Positions 22,607-31,563 of a stretch of DNA of 64,000 nucleotides are shown piece after piece. Source of the DNA: Sideroxydans sp. (GTDB lineage Bacteria > Pseudomonadota > Gammaproteobacteria > Burkholderiales > Gallionellaceae); the NCBI GenBank assembly GCA_028710605.1, contig JAQTTU010000003.1, positions 124,001-188,000 on the forward strand, given 5' to 3'. Below the pieces are notes generated by a model. The model was not told the DNA's origin, searched no databases, and saw only the letters and a list, made by a program, of their open reading frames with translations. The position numbers were made by a program, and so were the translations under genes. Within the stretch, counting starts at the first letter, position 1, and each line of letters starts with the position of its first letter.

Positions 22607-23710
22607 CTACTTGTCCAGCAAAATACGCAACATGCGGCGCAACGGCTCTGCCGCGCCCCACAGCAACTGGTCGCCGCACACAAAGGCACTCACGTACTCC
22701 GGCCCGAGTTCCATTTTGCGCACACGACCAACCGCAATATCCAGCTTGCCGGTCACGGCGACCGGAGTGAGTTCGCGCACCGAAATTTCGCGCTGGTTGG
22801 GCACGAATTTGACCCAGGGATTGCCGCCCTTGATGAGCGTTTCGATCTCGCTCAACGGCACATCCTTGTTCAGTTTGAGGGTCAGCGCCAGACTGTGACA
22901 GCGCATCGCGCCGATGCGCACGCACAAGCCATCCACCGGAATACGCTGGCTAGCACCCAATATCTTGTTGACCTCGGCTTGCCCCTTCCACTCTTCTTTG
23001 GACTGTCCATTGTCGAGCTGCTTGTCGATCCACGGGATCAGGCTGCCAGCCAATGGCACGCCGAAGTTCTCGGTGGGCATATCGGCAGAGCGCAGCTTCT
23101 CCGCAAGACGGCGATCTATCTCCAGAATCGCCGACTTCGGATCAGCCAGCAAATCGGCCACCGATGCGTAAGCCACGCCCATCTGGTTCAGCAGCTCGCG
23201 CATGTTCTGTGCGCCCGCACCGGATGCAGCCTGATATGTCATGGACGACACCCACTCCACCAAACCCGCATTGAACAAGCCGTTCAAGCCCATCAGCAAA
23301 ATGCTGTTGGTGCAGTTGCCGCCGATGAAATTCTTGCCGCCGTTCGCCAATGATTTCTTGATCAGATCGAGATTGACCGGATCGAGGATGATGACTGCAT
23401 CCTTTTCCATACGCAGTGTGGAAGCCGCGTCTATCCAGTAGCCTTGCCAACCTGATGCGCGCAACTTGGGGAACATCGCCGTGGTGTAATCGCCGCCTTG
23501 GCAGGAAATGATGGTATCCATTGCCATCAACGAGTTCAGATCGCTCGCATCCTTCAACGGCACGCCGCGCCCTTCGGCTGGAGCTTCGCCGCCAACGTTG
23601 GAGGTGGTGAAAAATACCGCCTCGATCAGATCGAAATCCTTCTCCTCACGCATACGTTGCATGAGCACCGAACCCACCATGCCGCGCCAACCGATTAGAC
23701 CAACTTTCAT
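22607..23710 (-). CDS. asd: Aspartate-semialdehyde dehydrogenase
   Basis: [41 protein letters not shown]...[17 protein letters not shown]. Confidence 0.97.
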   Translation of the reverse strand: MKVGLIGWRGMVGSVLMQRMREEKDFDLIEAVFFTTSNVGGEAPAEGRGVPLKDASDLNSLMAMDTIISCQGGDYTTAMFPKLRASGWQGYWIDAASTLRMEKDAVIILDPVNLDLIKKSLANGGKNFIGGNCTNSILLMGLNGLFNAGLVEWVSSMTYQAASGAGAQNMRELLNQMGVAYASVADLLADPKSAILEIDRRLAEKLRSADMPTENFGVPLAGSLIPWIDKQLDNGQSKEEWKGQAEVNKILGASQRIPVDGLCVRIGAMRCHSLALTLKLNKDVPLSEIETLIKGGNPWVKFVPNQREISVRELTPVAVTGKLDIAVGRVRKMELGPEYVSAFVCGDQLLWGAAEPLRRMLRILLDK

Positions 23711-23757
23711 TTCTCGTTTCCTTAACTATAGTTGAGAAGAGTTCGCACCTGTGGTGC

Positions 23758-23832
23758 TCAAGGGAGAAGGGGGAAGGGTAAAACCTTGGTGCGGTTGTTA
23801 CCCTTCGCCCTTCCCTCTTTACCCTTCTCCAG
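23758..23832. repeat. Facing GAAGGG short-period repeat
   Basis: AAGGGAGAAGGGGGAAGGGTAAAAC...GTTACCCTTCGCCCTTCCCTCTTTACCCTTCTCC between asd and leuB. Confidence 0.85.
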
Positions 23833-23834
23833 AA

Positions 23835-24899
23835 TTACAAAGCCGCCACCACCGCATCGCCCATCGCCGCACAACCGACCTTCTTCATGCCTTCTTCGTA
23901 AATATCGCCAGTGCGCAGACCCTGTTGCAACACCTTGCGCACCGCACCCTCGATACGCTGCGCCATGTCGGCACGACCGAAGGTGTACTGCATCATCATC
24001 GCCACCGACAAAATCGTCGCCAGCGGATTGGCGATGTCTTTGCCCGCGATGTCCGGCGCGGAACCGTGGCACGGCTCGTACAGCCCCTTGTTGTTCGCAT
24101 CCAGCGAGGCCGACGGCAACATGCCGATGGAGCCGGTCAGCATGGATGCTTCATCCGACAGGATGTCGCCGAAGATGTTCCCGGTGAGTATCACATCGAA
24201 CTGTTTTGGCGCGCGCACCAGTTGCATCGCGGCGTTATCCACATACATGTGCGACGTGGCAACTTGCGGATATTCCTTCGCCACTTCGGTCACGATCTCG
24301 CGCCAGAACATGCTGGTATCCAGCACGTTGGCCTTGTCCACCGAGCACAATTTCTTGTTGCGCTTCATGGCGATCTGGAAGCCGACATGCGCCACGCGAC
24401 GAATCTCGGATTCGCTGTAATGCATGGTATCAAAACCTTGGCGCTCGCCATTCTCCAGCGTGCGGATGCCGCGCGGCTGGCCAAAATAAATGTCGCCGGT
24501 CAGTTCGCGCAGGATCATGATGTCCAGACCGGACACGATGTCGGAGCGCAAGGTCGAAGCATTCACCAGCTCGGGATACACCATCGCCGGACGCAGATTG
24601 GCGAACAAGCCCAAGCCCTTGCGGATGCGCAACAAACCTTGCTCGGGGCGCATCGGTCGCGGCAAATTGTCATATTGGTAACCGCCCACAGCACCGAGCA
24701 GCACCGCGTCGGATTCCTTGGACAACTTCAAGGTTGCTTCCGGCAACGGATCCTTCGCCGCGTCATAGCCCGCGCCGCCGATATGCCCATGCTCCATCTC
24801 GATCTTCAATCCGTCGCTGCGCAACGCTTCCAACACTTTGGTCGCCTGTGCAACGATTTCAGGGCCGATGCCATCACCCGGCAAAACTGCAATTTTCAT
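23835..24899 (-). CDS. leuB: 3-isopropylmalate dehydrogenase
   Basis: [26 protein letters not shown]...[32 protein letters not shown]. Confidence 0.97.
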   Translation of the reverse strand: MKIAVLPGDGIGPEIVAQATKVLEALRSDGLKIEMEHGHIGGAGYDAAKDPLPEATLKLSKESDAVLLGAVGGYQYDNLPRPMRPEQGLLRIRKGLGLFANLRPAMVYPELVNASTLRSDIVSGLDIMILRELTGDIYFGQPRGIRTLENGERQGFDTMHYSESEIRRVAHVGFQIAMKRNKKLCSVDKANVLDTSMFWREIVTEVAKEYPQVATSHMYVDNAAMQLVRAPKQFDVILTGNIFGDILSDEASMLTGSIGMLPSASLDANNKGLYEPCHGSAPDIAGKDIANPLATILSVAMMMQYTFGRADMAQRIEGAVRKVLQQGLRTGDIYEEGMKKVGCAAMGDAVVAAL

Positions 24900-24930
24900 T
24901 TATTTCTCCATCCTTAAAAGTCAAAACCTT

Positions 24931-25005
24931 TTCCCGCAGATTTCGCAGATTGACGCAGATTTTTTTGTTTTTAATCTATTTAATCTGTGTAATCTGCGGG
25001 CGACT
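24931..25005. repeat. Facing CGCAGATT short-period repeat
   Basis: CCCGCAGATTTCGCAGATTGACGCAGATTTTTTT...TTTAATCTGTGTAATCTGCGGGC. Confidence 0.92.
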
Positions 25006-25014
25006 GTTTTTGAA

Positions 25015-25653
25015 TCAAGCAAACAACCACGGCTGCGCCGCGCGATGTTTCGCCTCGAACGCTTTGATCTCATCCACGTGCTGCAAGGTCAGGCCGATGT
25101 CGTCCAGCCCGTTCAACAGGCAATGTTTGCGGAAGGCATCCACTTCAAACTTGTAGCTTGTGCCGTCCGGCGCAGTGATGGTTTGCTGTTCCAGATCGAC
25201 TTTCAACTTGAAGCCGACATTGGCTTCCACCGCCTTGAACAGCGCATCGACTTTTTCCGCGTCCAGCCTGATCGGCAACAAGCCGTTTTTGAAACAGTTG
25301 TTGAAAAAAATGTCGGCATAACTGGGCGCGATGATGACGCGGAAGCCGTAGTCTTCCAGCGCCCACGGCGCGTGTTCGCGCGACGAGCCGCAACCGAAAT
25401 TCTCGCGCGCCAGCAATACTTGCGCACCTTGGTAGCGCGGCTGGTTCAGCACGAAATCCTTGTTCAGCGGGCGCGTGCTGTTATCCATGCCCGGCTCGCC
25501 GTGATCCAGATACCGCCATTCGTCGAACGCGTTCGGGCCGAAGCCGGAGCGTTTGATCGACTTCAGAAACTGCTTGGGAATAATCGCGTCGGTATCCACG
25601 TTGGCTCTGTCCAACGGCATCACCAACCCGTCCAGCAAGGTAAATTTGCGCAT
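25015..25653 (-). CDS. leuD: 3-isopropylmalate dehydratase small subunit
   Basis: [48 protein letters not shown]. Confidence 0.97.
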   Translation of the reverse strand: MRKFTLLDGLVMPLDRANVDTDAIIPKQFLKSIKRSGFGPNAFDEWRYLDHGEPGMDNSTRPLNKDFVLNQPRYQGAQVLLARENFGCGSSREHAPWALEDYGFRVIIAPSYADIFFNNCFKNGLLPIRLDAEKVDALFKAVEANVGFKLKVDLEQQTITAPDGTSYKFEVDAFRKHCLLNGLDDIGLTLQHVDEIKAFEAKHRAAQPWLFA

Positions 25654-25655
25654 GG

Positions 25656-25778
25656 TTATTTTGAGGCGGCCTTCTCGATTGCCTGCCCACCTTTTTGAAT
25701 GTCTTCGCCCAAGCCTTTGAACGTACTGCAAGCCGCCAATACGCCCAGCGCCAACAACAATATCGCCACCTTCTTCAT
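25656..25778 (-). CDS. Entericidin A/B-family small lipoprotein (40 aa)
   Basis: Read on minus strand: [40 protein letters not shown]; lipobox LAAC, entericidin-like GxGxDIQKGGxxIExAA. Not in the ORF track because of length. Confidence 0.88.
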   Translation of the reverse strand: MKKVAILLLALGVLAACSTFKGLGEDIQKGGQAIEKAASK

Positions 25779-25792
25779 GCTCGTTCCTTTCA

Positions 25793-27193
25793 TCAGTTAC
25801 TCACGTCAACAAAATGTCCGGCAATTGCTGCCGCCGCCGCCATCTCCGGGCTGACCAGATGCGTGCGTCCGCCCTGCCCTTGCCTGCCTTCAAAGTTGCG
25901 ATTGGAAGTCGCCGCGCAACGCTCGCCCGGTGACAAGCGATCATCGTTCATCGCCAGACACATCGAGCAACCCGGATCGCGCCATTCGAAACCCGCCGCG
26001 ATCAGGATCTTGTCCAGGCCTTCCTGCTCCGCCTGCGCTTTAACCAGGCCGGAACCCGGAACCACCATCGCCAGCTTCACATTCGCCGCCACTTTCTTGC
26101 CCTTGGCGACCGCCGCTGCCGCGCGCATATCTTCGATGCGTCCGTTGGTACATGAGCCGATGAACACCTTATCAATCTGAATTTCATTGATCGGCGTATT
26201 CGCCTGCAATCCCATGTAAGCCAGCGCACGTTCCCAGTCGGCACGCTTCACCGCATCGGGTGCGGAAGCCGGATCAGGCACGCGCCCATCCACCGCCACC
26301 ACCATCTCCGGCGAGGTGCCCCAAGTCACTTGCGGCTTGATCTGCGCGGCATCCACTTCCACCAGCGCATCGAATTTCGCGCCCTCGTCGGAATGCAAGG
26401 TGCGCCAGTACGCCTCGGCCTTCTCCCAATTTTCGCCCTGCGGCGAGAACGGACGGCCTTGGCAATATGCGATAGTCGTTTCGTCCGCCGCCACCATCCC
26501 GGCGCGCGCACCCGCTTCGATTGCCATGTTGCACAGAGTCATGCGGCCTTCCATGCTCAAGGCACGAATCGCACTGCCCGCAAATTCGATGGCAAAGCCC
26601 GTGCCGCCTGCCGTGCCGATCTTGCCGATCACCGCCAGCGCGATGTCTTTCGCCGTCACGCCTTTGCCCAGCACGCCTTCCACTTTGACCTGCATCGCTT
26701 TGGATTTTTTCGCCACCAGACATTGCGTGGCCATCACATGCTCGACCTCCGACGTGCCGATGCCATGCGCCAACGCCGCGAACGCGCCGTGCGTACTGGT
26801 ATGCGAATCGCCGCACACCACCGTCATGCCGGGCAAAGTCGCACCCTGCTCGGGGCCGATCACGTGCACGATGCCCTGACGGATGTCGTTCATCTTGAAT
26901 TCGGTAAGACCAAACTCGGCGCAGTTCGCATCCAGCGTTTCCACCTGCAAACGCGCAATCGGATCGGTGATGCCTGCCGCGCGGTTGGCGGTCGGCACGT
27001 TGTGATCCGGCACTGCCAGCATCGACGCGACGCGCCAAGGCTTGCGCTGCGCCAGCTTCAATCCCTCGAAGGCTTGCGGGCTGGTGACTTCATGCACCAA
27101 TTGACGGTCGATATAGATCAACGCGGTGCCGTCGGCATCCTGCCGCACCACGTGCGAATCCCAGAGTTTGTCGTAAAGTGTTTTTGCGCTCAT
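25793..27193 (-). CDS. leuC: 3-isopropylmalate dehydratase large subunit
   Basis: [45 protein letters not shown]...[16 protein letters not shown]. Confidence 0.97.
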   Translation of the reverse strand: MSAKTLYDKLWDSHVVRQDADGTALIYIDRQLVHEVTSPQAFEGLKLAQRKPWRVASMLAVPDHNVPTANRAAGITDPIARLQVETLDANCAEFGLTEFKMNDIRQGIVHVIGPEQGATLPGMTVVCGDSHTSTHGAFAALAHGIGTSEVEHVMATQCLVAKKSKAMQVKVEGVLGKGVTAKDIALAVIGKIGTAGGTGFAIEFAGSAIRALSMEGRMTLCNMAIEAGARAGMVAADETTIAYCQGRPFSPQGENWEKAEAYWRTLHSDEGAKFDALVEVDAAQIKPQVTWGTSPEMVVAVDGRVPDPASAPDAVKRADWERALAYMGLQANTPINEIQIDKVFIGSCTNGRIEDMRAAAAVAKGKKVAANVKLAMVVPGSGLVKAQAEQEGLDKILIAAGFEWRDPGCSMCLAMNDDRLSPGERCAATSNRNFEGRQGQGGRTHLVSPEMAAAAAIAGHFVDVSN

Positions 27194-27309
27194 TGCAGTT
27201 CCTAACAAGAGCGGTGGATTATGCCATAGGCATGCTGCACTCTGCCATGTCGCGCTGCTTCCAAATCATACAAAAGCGACACCTCGGCGTGAATTTTCAA
27301 GAGGCAACC

Positions 27310-27397
27310 TCATGGAAACGCCCGTCAATAGGCGATCTACGTCAAGCGATTGATGGAGAATGGCGTATTTATTGGCTTGCGGGGAAGTTGCGTTTCG
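27310..27397. repeat. Copy of dispersed GATCGCCTATTGACGGGC repeat (inverted orientation)
   Basis: GGAAACGCCCGTCAATAGGCGATCTACGTCAAGCGATTGATGGAGAATGGCGTATTTATTGGCTTGCGGGG. Confidence 0.85.
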
Positions 27398-27582
27398 ATC
27401 ACTACGCTTGGCGCAACAACGGGCGGCTTCAACTTTGAATTGGTCGCCAGTTTTTCAAACTTCTTGTCGAATGTCGCCAGCGCCTTGCAGCCCGCCGTGC
27501 TGACCTCGTTGGCTGTTCCTGCGGCTAACAAACTCCGGGTTTGGCGTTGCTTGCTGACAGCATATATGCTACCTTTTATCGC

Positions 27583-28023
27583 ATGACTCAACTCGTAATT
27601 GATACCGATGTATTTATCGCGGCACTGCTCTCACGCAACGACAGCAGCGTGGCGCGAGAAGTTGTTCGCAGATGTTTGCAAGGCCACTACCAGCCTTTGT
27701 TTGGCGTGGCGTTATTTGCCGAATATGAAACCTTGTTGTCGCGCGGCAAATTATTTGCAGATTGCCAACTGAGCGGCAAAGAACGGGAGGCAGTATTTGC
27801 CGCCCTGCTCAAGCAGGCAAAGTGGATCGAAATATATTTTGCATGGCGACCCAACCTGCAAGATGAAGGCGACAACCATCTGATTGAACTGGCTGTCGCA
27901 GGCGGCGCGCAAGCAATCGTATCGCGCAACACGCGCGATCTAAAAAATGCAGAACTGCTTTTCCCGGACACACAAATTTTGACCCCGAAACAATGCCTGG
28001 AGGTATTCAAATGTCCATCATGA
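27583..28023 (+). CDS. PIN-domain putative toxin
   Basis: MTQLVIDTDVFIAALLSRNDSSVAREVVRRCLQGHYQPLFGVALFAEYETLLSR...DEGDNHLIELAVAGGAQAIVSRNTRDL; acidic PIN residues. Confidence 0.88.
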   Translation: MTQLVIDTDVFIAALLSRNDSSVAREVVRRCLQGHYQPLFGVALFAEYETLLSRGKLFADCQLSGKEREAVFAALLKQAKWIEIYFAWRPNLQDEGDNHLIELAVAGGAQAIVSRNTRDLKNAELLFPDTQILTPKQCLEVFKCPS

Positions 28024-28232
28024 CCATCAGACTCCCCGACGACAAACACCTGCGCCTGAAACAGCTCGCCAAGTCGCGGCATCTCAGCATCAACAAACTG
28101 GTAGAAGAGCTCACCACCTCGGTCTTATCCGCGCACGATGCCGAAATCCGCTTCCGCGCCCTCGCCCTGCGCGGCAATCCGAAAACGGCATTGGCATTGC
28201 TCGACAGATTGGATAACAGTCAAAAAGGTTGA
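28011..28232 (+). CDS. Ribbon-helix-helix-like antitoxin
   Basis: MSIMTIRLPDDKHLRLKQLAKSRHLSINKLVEELTTSVL; RHH pattern; overlaps the PIN gene end. Confidence 0.8.
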   Translation: MSIMTIRLPDDKHLRLKQLAKSRHLSINKLVEELTTSVLSAHDAEIRFRALALRGNPKTALALLDRLDNSQKG

Positions 28233-28311
28233 TGGAATTGGTTGTTGCAAACAATGCGAATCTGGCCCGCTATTCTTTACGCGCAACCACGCGCCATTTC
28301 AAAAACAAAAC

Positions 28312-28390
28312 TTCACGGGAACGCCCGTCAATAGGCGATCTACATCATGTACCGCATGTAGAACGCCTATTGGCGGGCATCTTCGGGCGA
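28312..28390. repeat. Copy of dispersed GATCGCCTATTGACGGGC repeat (symmetrical palindrome)
   Basis: GGGAACGCCCGTCAATAGGCGATCTACATCATGTACCGCATGTAGAACGCCTATTGGCGGGCATCTTC. Confidence 0.9.
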
Positions 28391-28408
28391 TGGGGTATTG
28401 AAAAAGCC

Positions 28409-28443
28409 CAACAAAACGCCCCGATTGCGGGGCGTTTTGTTGG
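28409..28443. terminator. Strong bidirectional terminator hairpin
   Basis: CCAACAAAACGCCCCGATTGCGGGGCGTTTTGTTGG. Confidence 0.88.
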
Positions 28444-28604
28444 GTGGCGACGGCTATATCGAACCTGACCCTATTTATTAATTTATTAAAGCCTCTGTGC
28501 GGCAGCTATTTCCCCGTCATCATTCGCATCACCTTCTCGCTATCAGGTTGACGCTACTCCGTAAAACTTTACAATCCCCTTAAGTACCGCTCTCCAATGG
28601 TTCA

Positions 28605-28690
28605 GTCCAACGAGGTTTATCCGCCGCCAATATGGTGTCGTGGATGAAACAGGTTTGGGGAGGGCGGCGGATAAACGCTATTCGTTAGGC
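28605..28690 (+). other. attC-like integron recombination site
   Basis: R'' GTCCAAC (RYYYAAC) ... GTTTATCCGCCGCC / GGCGGCGGATAAAC stem ... R' GTTAGGC (GTTRRRY). Confidence 0.75.
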
Positions 28691-28712
28691 GAATTCAAGA
28701 AACGAGTACTAA

Positions 28713-29474
28713 ATGACATTAGAGGAAAGAATGTTTTCACTATTTAATAAAGAAAAAAGCTCTAATGGTCTTCACTCGCTAGCTGCAGATAAACTGAGAA
28801 TGAAATATGAAGAAGAAAGCTTTCTAGCTAAATTTCATGCAAAAGAATCAAATGACTGGCACGATTTTGAAGAGAATGGACACAGTCACAAGGATTTTAG
28901 CGTGGGTCTTTTCTTTATTTTTGCCTTAAAAATATACAGAGCTATCAACTCTGACAATAACACTCTTTCGGTTTTAGATAAAAAACAATCAGAAAAAATA
29001 TTCCTTGAATGTGTTTCCTTTAGTTGCCTCTCTCTATCAAAACTTGATGACGAAGGCTGCCTAGTTGACTTATATGGTATGGCTGGAAGCTTCTATAAGC
29101 TTGATGGCTCAGATGCTGTTCTAGATGAAGTAATTGATTTGTACGCAGGCACTCAAGAATTGTCGTCAATTCACCCCCAAGAAACTGTCGATTTTTGGGA
29201 AGATAGGGTCGAATACTATTACCAACTAAAAAATCAGACTACAGACAATTTTTTTAATGCATTATGTTATCTATTTAGTCTGGCTGTTCGTAGCTATAGT
29301 GATATGCCGAAAAATAATGTTTTAGACATTGATCTTCAAGATGTTGCGCTGTTAACCCCGCCATCACCTTTTGCCGGGATGGCACTTCAAGGTGCAGCAG
29401 AGCAATCATTATTGGAAATTATTGATATTGCTAAAAGGACTATGTATGGATACCGAGAGCAAGATTTCAAATAA
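28713..29474 (+). CDS. Hypothetical protein encoded in putative integron cassette
   Basis: 253 aa AT-rich ORF located between two attC-like sites; no family recognised. Confidence 0.8.
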   Translation: MTLEERMFSLFNKEKSSNGLHSLAADKLRMKYEEESFLAKFHAKESNDWHDFEENGHSHKDFSVGLFFIFALKIYRAINSDNNTLSVLDKKQSEKIFLECVSFSCLSLSKLDDEGCLVDLYGMAGSFYKLDGSDAVLDEVIDLYAGTQELSSIHPQETVDFWEDRVEYYYQLKNQTTDNFFNALCYLFSLAVRSYSDMPKNNVLDIDLQDVALLTPPSPFAGMALQGAAEQSLLEIIDIAKRTMYGYREQDFK

Positions 29475-29482
29475 ACCACATC

Positions 29483-29554
29483 GCCTAACAAGTTGCTGCA
29501 CTCGGAAAAATTACTCGCTACGCTCCTAATTTTCCGGTGAGCAAAGCGTTAGGT
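29483..29554 (+). other. attC integron recombination site
   Basis: GCCTAACAAGTTGCTGCACTCGGAAAAATTACTCGCTACGCTCCTAATTTTCCGGTGAGCAAAGCGTTAGGT: R'' GCCTAAC, R' GTTAGGT, imperfect palindromic arms. Confidence 0.88.
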
Positions 29555-29557
29555 GCC

Positions 29558-30104
29558 ATGAACACCATACCCGATGCGCTTGCGGACGTTGAACGTGCTT
29601 TCAAGCATCTGGAGTTTGCTATCAAACTTATGTGCTATGCCGAAGCCGATCACATTGATCGAGAGAAGTTCGATACAGACGTCACATTGCTTCTCGAAGC
29701 AGAGAATGTTGGCTTTCCTGCGAGCACCTTTCAATCTCTCGATTCATTGGTCTTGGCAGCCCAAGCCAATGTTGGCATCTCATTTGGCGTTTCGGCTATC
29801 GTTCTAGACGCAGCATTCGAGGCTGCCGGTATCAGTCGAAAACCCGAATCAAATGCGCCTGCCGATCTTCTTCGTACTCTTGTTTTTTATGATTCGCAGC
29901 GCCTTTGCACACAATCCCGCAATGCCATGCTGGGAAGTGCGCGGTCCCTATCTACGAACGCTCACTCTTTTACTTGAAGGGGAAGGCATATCGGTCAATC
30001 TGCCCCAACTGCATGGCGCGCCGTTCGACTACAAAGACATTGGAGGTTTAGCTAATTGGTATCGCATTTGTCGTGCCGCCGAGCGGTTGATAAATGGCAC
30101 CTAA
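29558..30104 (+). pseudogene. Frameshifted cassette ORF (hypothetical protein, two overlapping frames)
   Basis: MNTIPDALADVERAFKHLEFAIKLMCYAEADHIDREKF... shifts at a TTTTTT run near 29882-29887 into MIRSAFAHNPAMPCWEVRGPYLRTLTLLLEGEGISVNLPQLHGAPFDYKDIGGLANWYRICRAAERLINGT. Confidence 0.75.
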
Positions 30105-30173
30105 CCCGGCGGTCAACAGGAAAAAATCGTGGGGTCGGTTCTAACATTCCAACATTTCCACCCCCACACCTCT

Positions 30174-30248
30174 CGAAGATGCCCGTCAATAGCCGCTCTA
30201 CAGACAACACATGATGTAGATCGCCTATTGACGGGCGTTCCCACGAAG
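30174..30248. repeat. Copy of dispersed GATCGCCTATTGACGGGC repeat (symmetrical palindrome)
   Basis: GAAGATGCCCGTCAATAGCCGCTCTACAGACAACACATGATGTAGATCGCCTATTGACGGGCGTTCCC. Confidence 0.9.
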
Positions 30249-30386
30249 TGTGTATTTGAAAATTGAATTTTGATTGGCAGTTGGAGAGGAACTTCTGCTA
30301 GTTGGATTCGCCGCAGCACCCATGCAGTCAACGGCGATTATTCCTGCGCAGGCACACTATCGTACCTGCCCTTCCAAGCTAACGCG

Positions 30387-30617
30387 TTAGTGCGCTTGCC
30401 CAACCAGTGGATGAGATTTTTTCAGTTTGGTCAGTTCGGTTTTGATGTCGGCAAGCGAAGTCGTTTCCAGCCATTTATTCCTGTCCGTCGTGTAATCACC
30501 CCAACCCGCTTCGCTTTGTTGTAAGAAACGTACCATCCCCACCGTCCCCAATCCTTGCGTCAGGGCATCAAGCCCTGCCCGTCTGATTTCATTGGGAGTC
30601 ATATTGTGTGCGTTCAT
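30387..30617 (-). CDS. Hypothetical small protein, possible partner of PIN toxin
   Basis: MNAHNMTPNEIRRAGLDALTQGLGTVGMVRFLQQSEAGWGDYTTDRNKWLETTSLADIKTELTKLK; directly abuts the PIN gene. Confidence 0.7.
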   Translation of the reverse strand: MNAHNMTPNEIRRAGLDALTQGLGTVGMVRFLQQSEAGWGDYTTDRNKWLETTSLADIKTELTKLKKSHPLVGQAH

Positions 30618-31058
30618 TTAGATTACCTCCTGTAGCCATGCCAACGGATTCACGGCATGTAGTTCGATTTCGCCAATATGTTGCCGCACTTTTTTCAGCA
30701 GCTTGTCGTCCGTGCTCAAGAATACATCCACGTCCGCCATTCGCGCACATGAAATATGCAGCGCATCCAGCGCGGTAAAGCCCAGTTGCTGAATCTTTTC
30801 AGCTTCTTGATAAATCGCCTCAGTCAACTCAAGCCGCAACGAAGCACCCGATTCCAATGACCACAACCGCTCCTTGCGTTCCTCATTCGGAGTTTTGCTG
30901 ATTTCATATAGCACCGCATCACTGCTTACCCACGTCCATTCCGCCTGCTCAACCTGCCTGATAATCCCCAGCACCGCCTCTGCCTCAAGATGCACCCGCA
31001 TTTGTGACTGATCGTCAAATGGGCGATTCAAGCAACAAACATCAAGGTATATCTTCAT
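30618..31058 (-). CDS. PIN-domain putative toxin (VapC-like)
   Basis: MKIYLDVCCLNRPFDDQSQMRVHLEAEAVLGIIRQ...LGFTALDALHISCARMADVDVFLSTDDKLL. Confidence 0.88.
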   Translation of the reverse strand: MKIYLDVCCLNRPFDDQSQMRVHLEAEAVLGIIRQVEQAEWTWVSSDAVLYEISKTPNEERKERLWSLESGASLRLELTEAIYQEAEKIQQLGFTALDALHISCARMADVDVFLSTDDKLLKKVRQHIGEIELHAVNPLAWLQEVI

Positions 31059-31114
31059 GTTGTCCGTTTAATTCCAGCCGTAGTTAAGAATCGGATGCGA
31101 ACCACGATTTATTT

Positions 31115-31339
31115 TCAAATCGCCAAACAATCCATTCGATTAATGTGAGTCAGCCGTGCTGCATATGACAGCGCCGCCAGAATGTCTTCGCGTTCAAGGT
31201 CTTCGTAATCGGCCAAAATCTCTTCGGTGGTCATGCCGCTGGTCAGCCACTCCAACACGTTTTCCACCGGATAGCGCAAGCCGCGAATGCAGGGCTTGCC
31301 GTGGCATACCAACGGATCAACTGTAATGCGCTCGCTCAT
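31115..31339 (-). CDS. DUF433 domain antitoxin-like protein
   Basis: MSERITVDPLVCHGKPCIRGLRYPVENVLEWLTSGMTTEEILADYEDLEREDILAALSYAA. Confidence 0.9.
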   Translation of the reverse strand: MSERITVDPLVCHGKPCIRGLRYPVENVLEWLTSGMTTEEILADYEDLEREDILAALSYAARLTHINRMDCLAI

Positions 31340-31459
31340 TTATTGGCCTCCTGTTTTCCTGAGAAATATTGACGCTGTCTATTCACAACCAGCGACCGCA
31401 TCTTACACCAGCCCCGATAATATATGCCTCCGAGCCAGCCGATTTAAAACACCAACCTC

Positions 31460-31540
31460 TTGGGAACGCCCGTCAATAGGCGATCTACGCTATGCACTTG
31501 ATGTAGATGCCCGAAAATAGGGGCTTGCGGGCAAGGTGCG
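31460..31540. repeat. Copy of dispersed GATCGCCTATTGACGGGC repeat (inverted)
   Basis: TGGGAACGCCCGTCAATAGGCGATCTACGCTATGCACTTGATGTAGATGCCCGAAAATAGGGGCTTGCGGGC. Confidence 0.88.
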
Positions 31541-31563
31541 TTTGGATTTTCCTGCAATGCCGC

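Noticed and set aside
27178-27438. 86-aa and 77-89-aa plus-strand ORFs through dispersed repeats (e.g. ...RPSIGDLRQAIDGEWRIYWLAGKLRF)
   Set aside because: Open frames arise from translation of the palindromic repeat itself and recur at other copies; no RBS or independent support.
28684-28690. Complete integron platform (attI + intI) in the window
   Set aside because: No tyrosine recombinase-like ORF and no convincing attI; only attC-like sites are supported.
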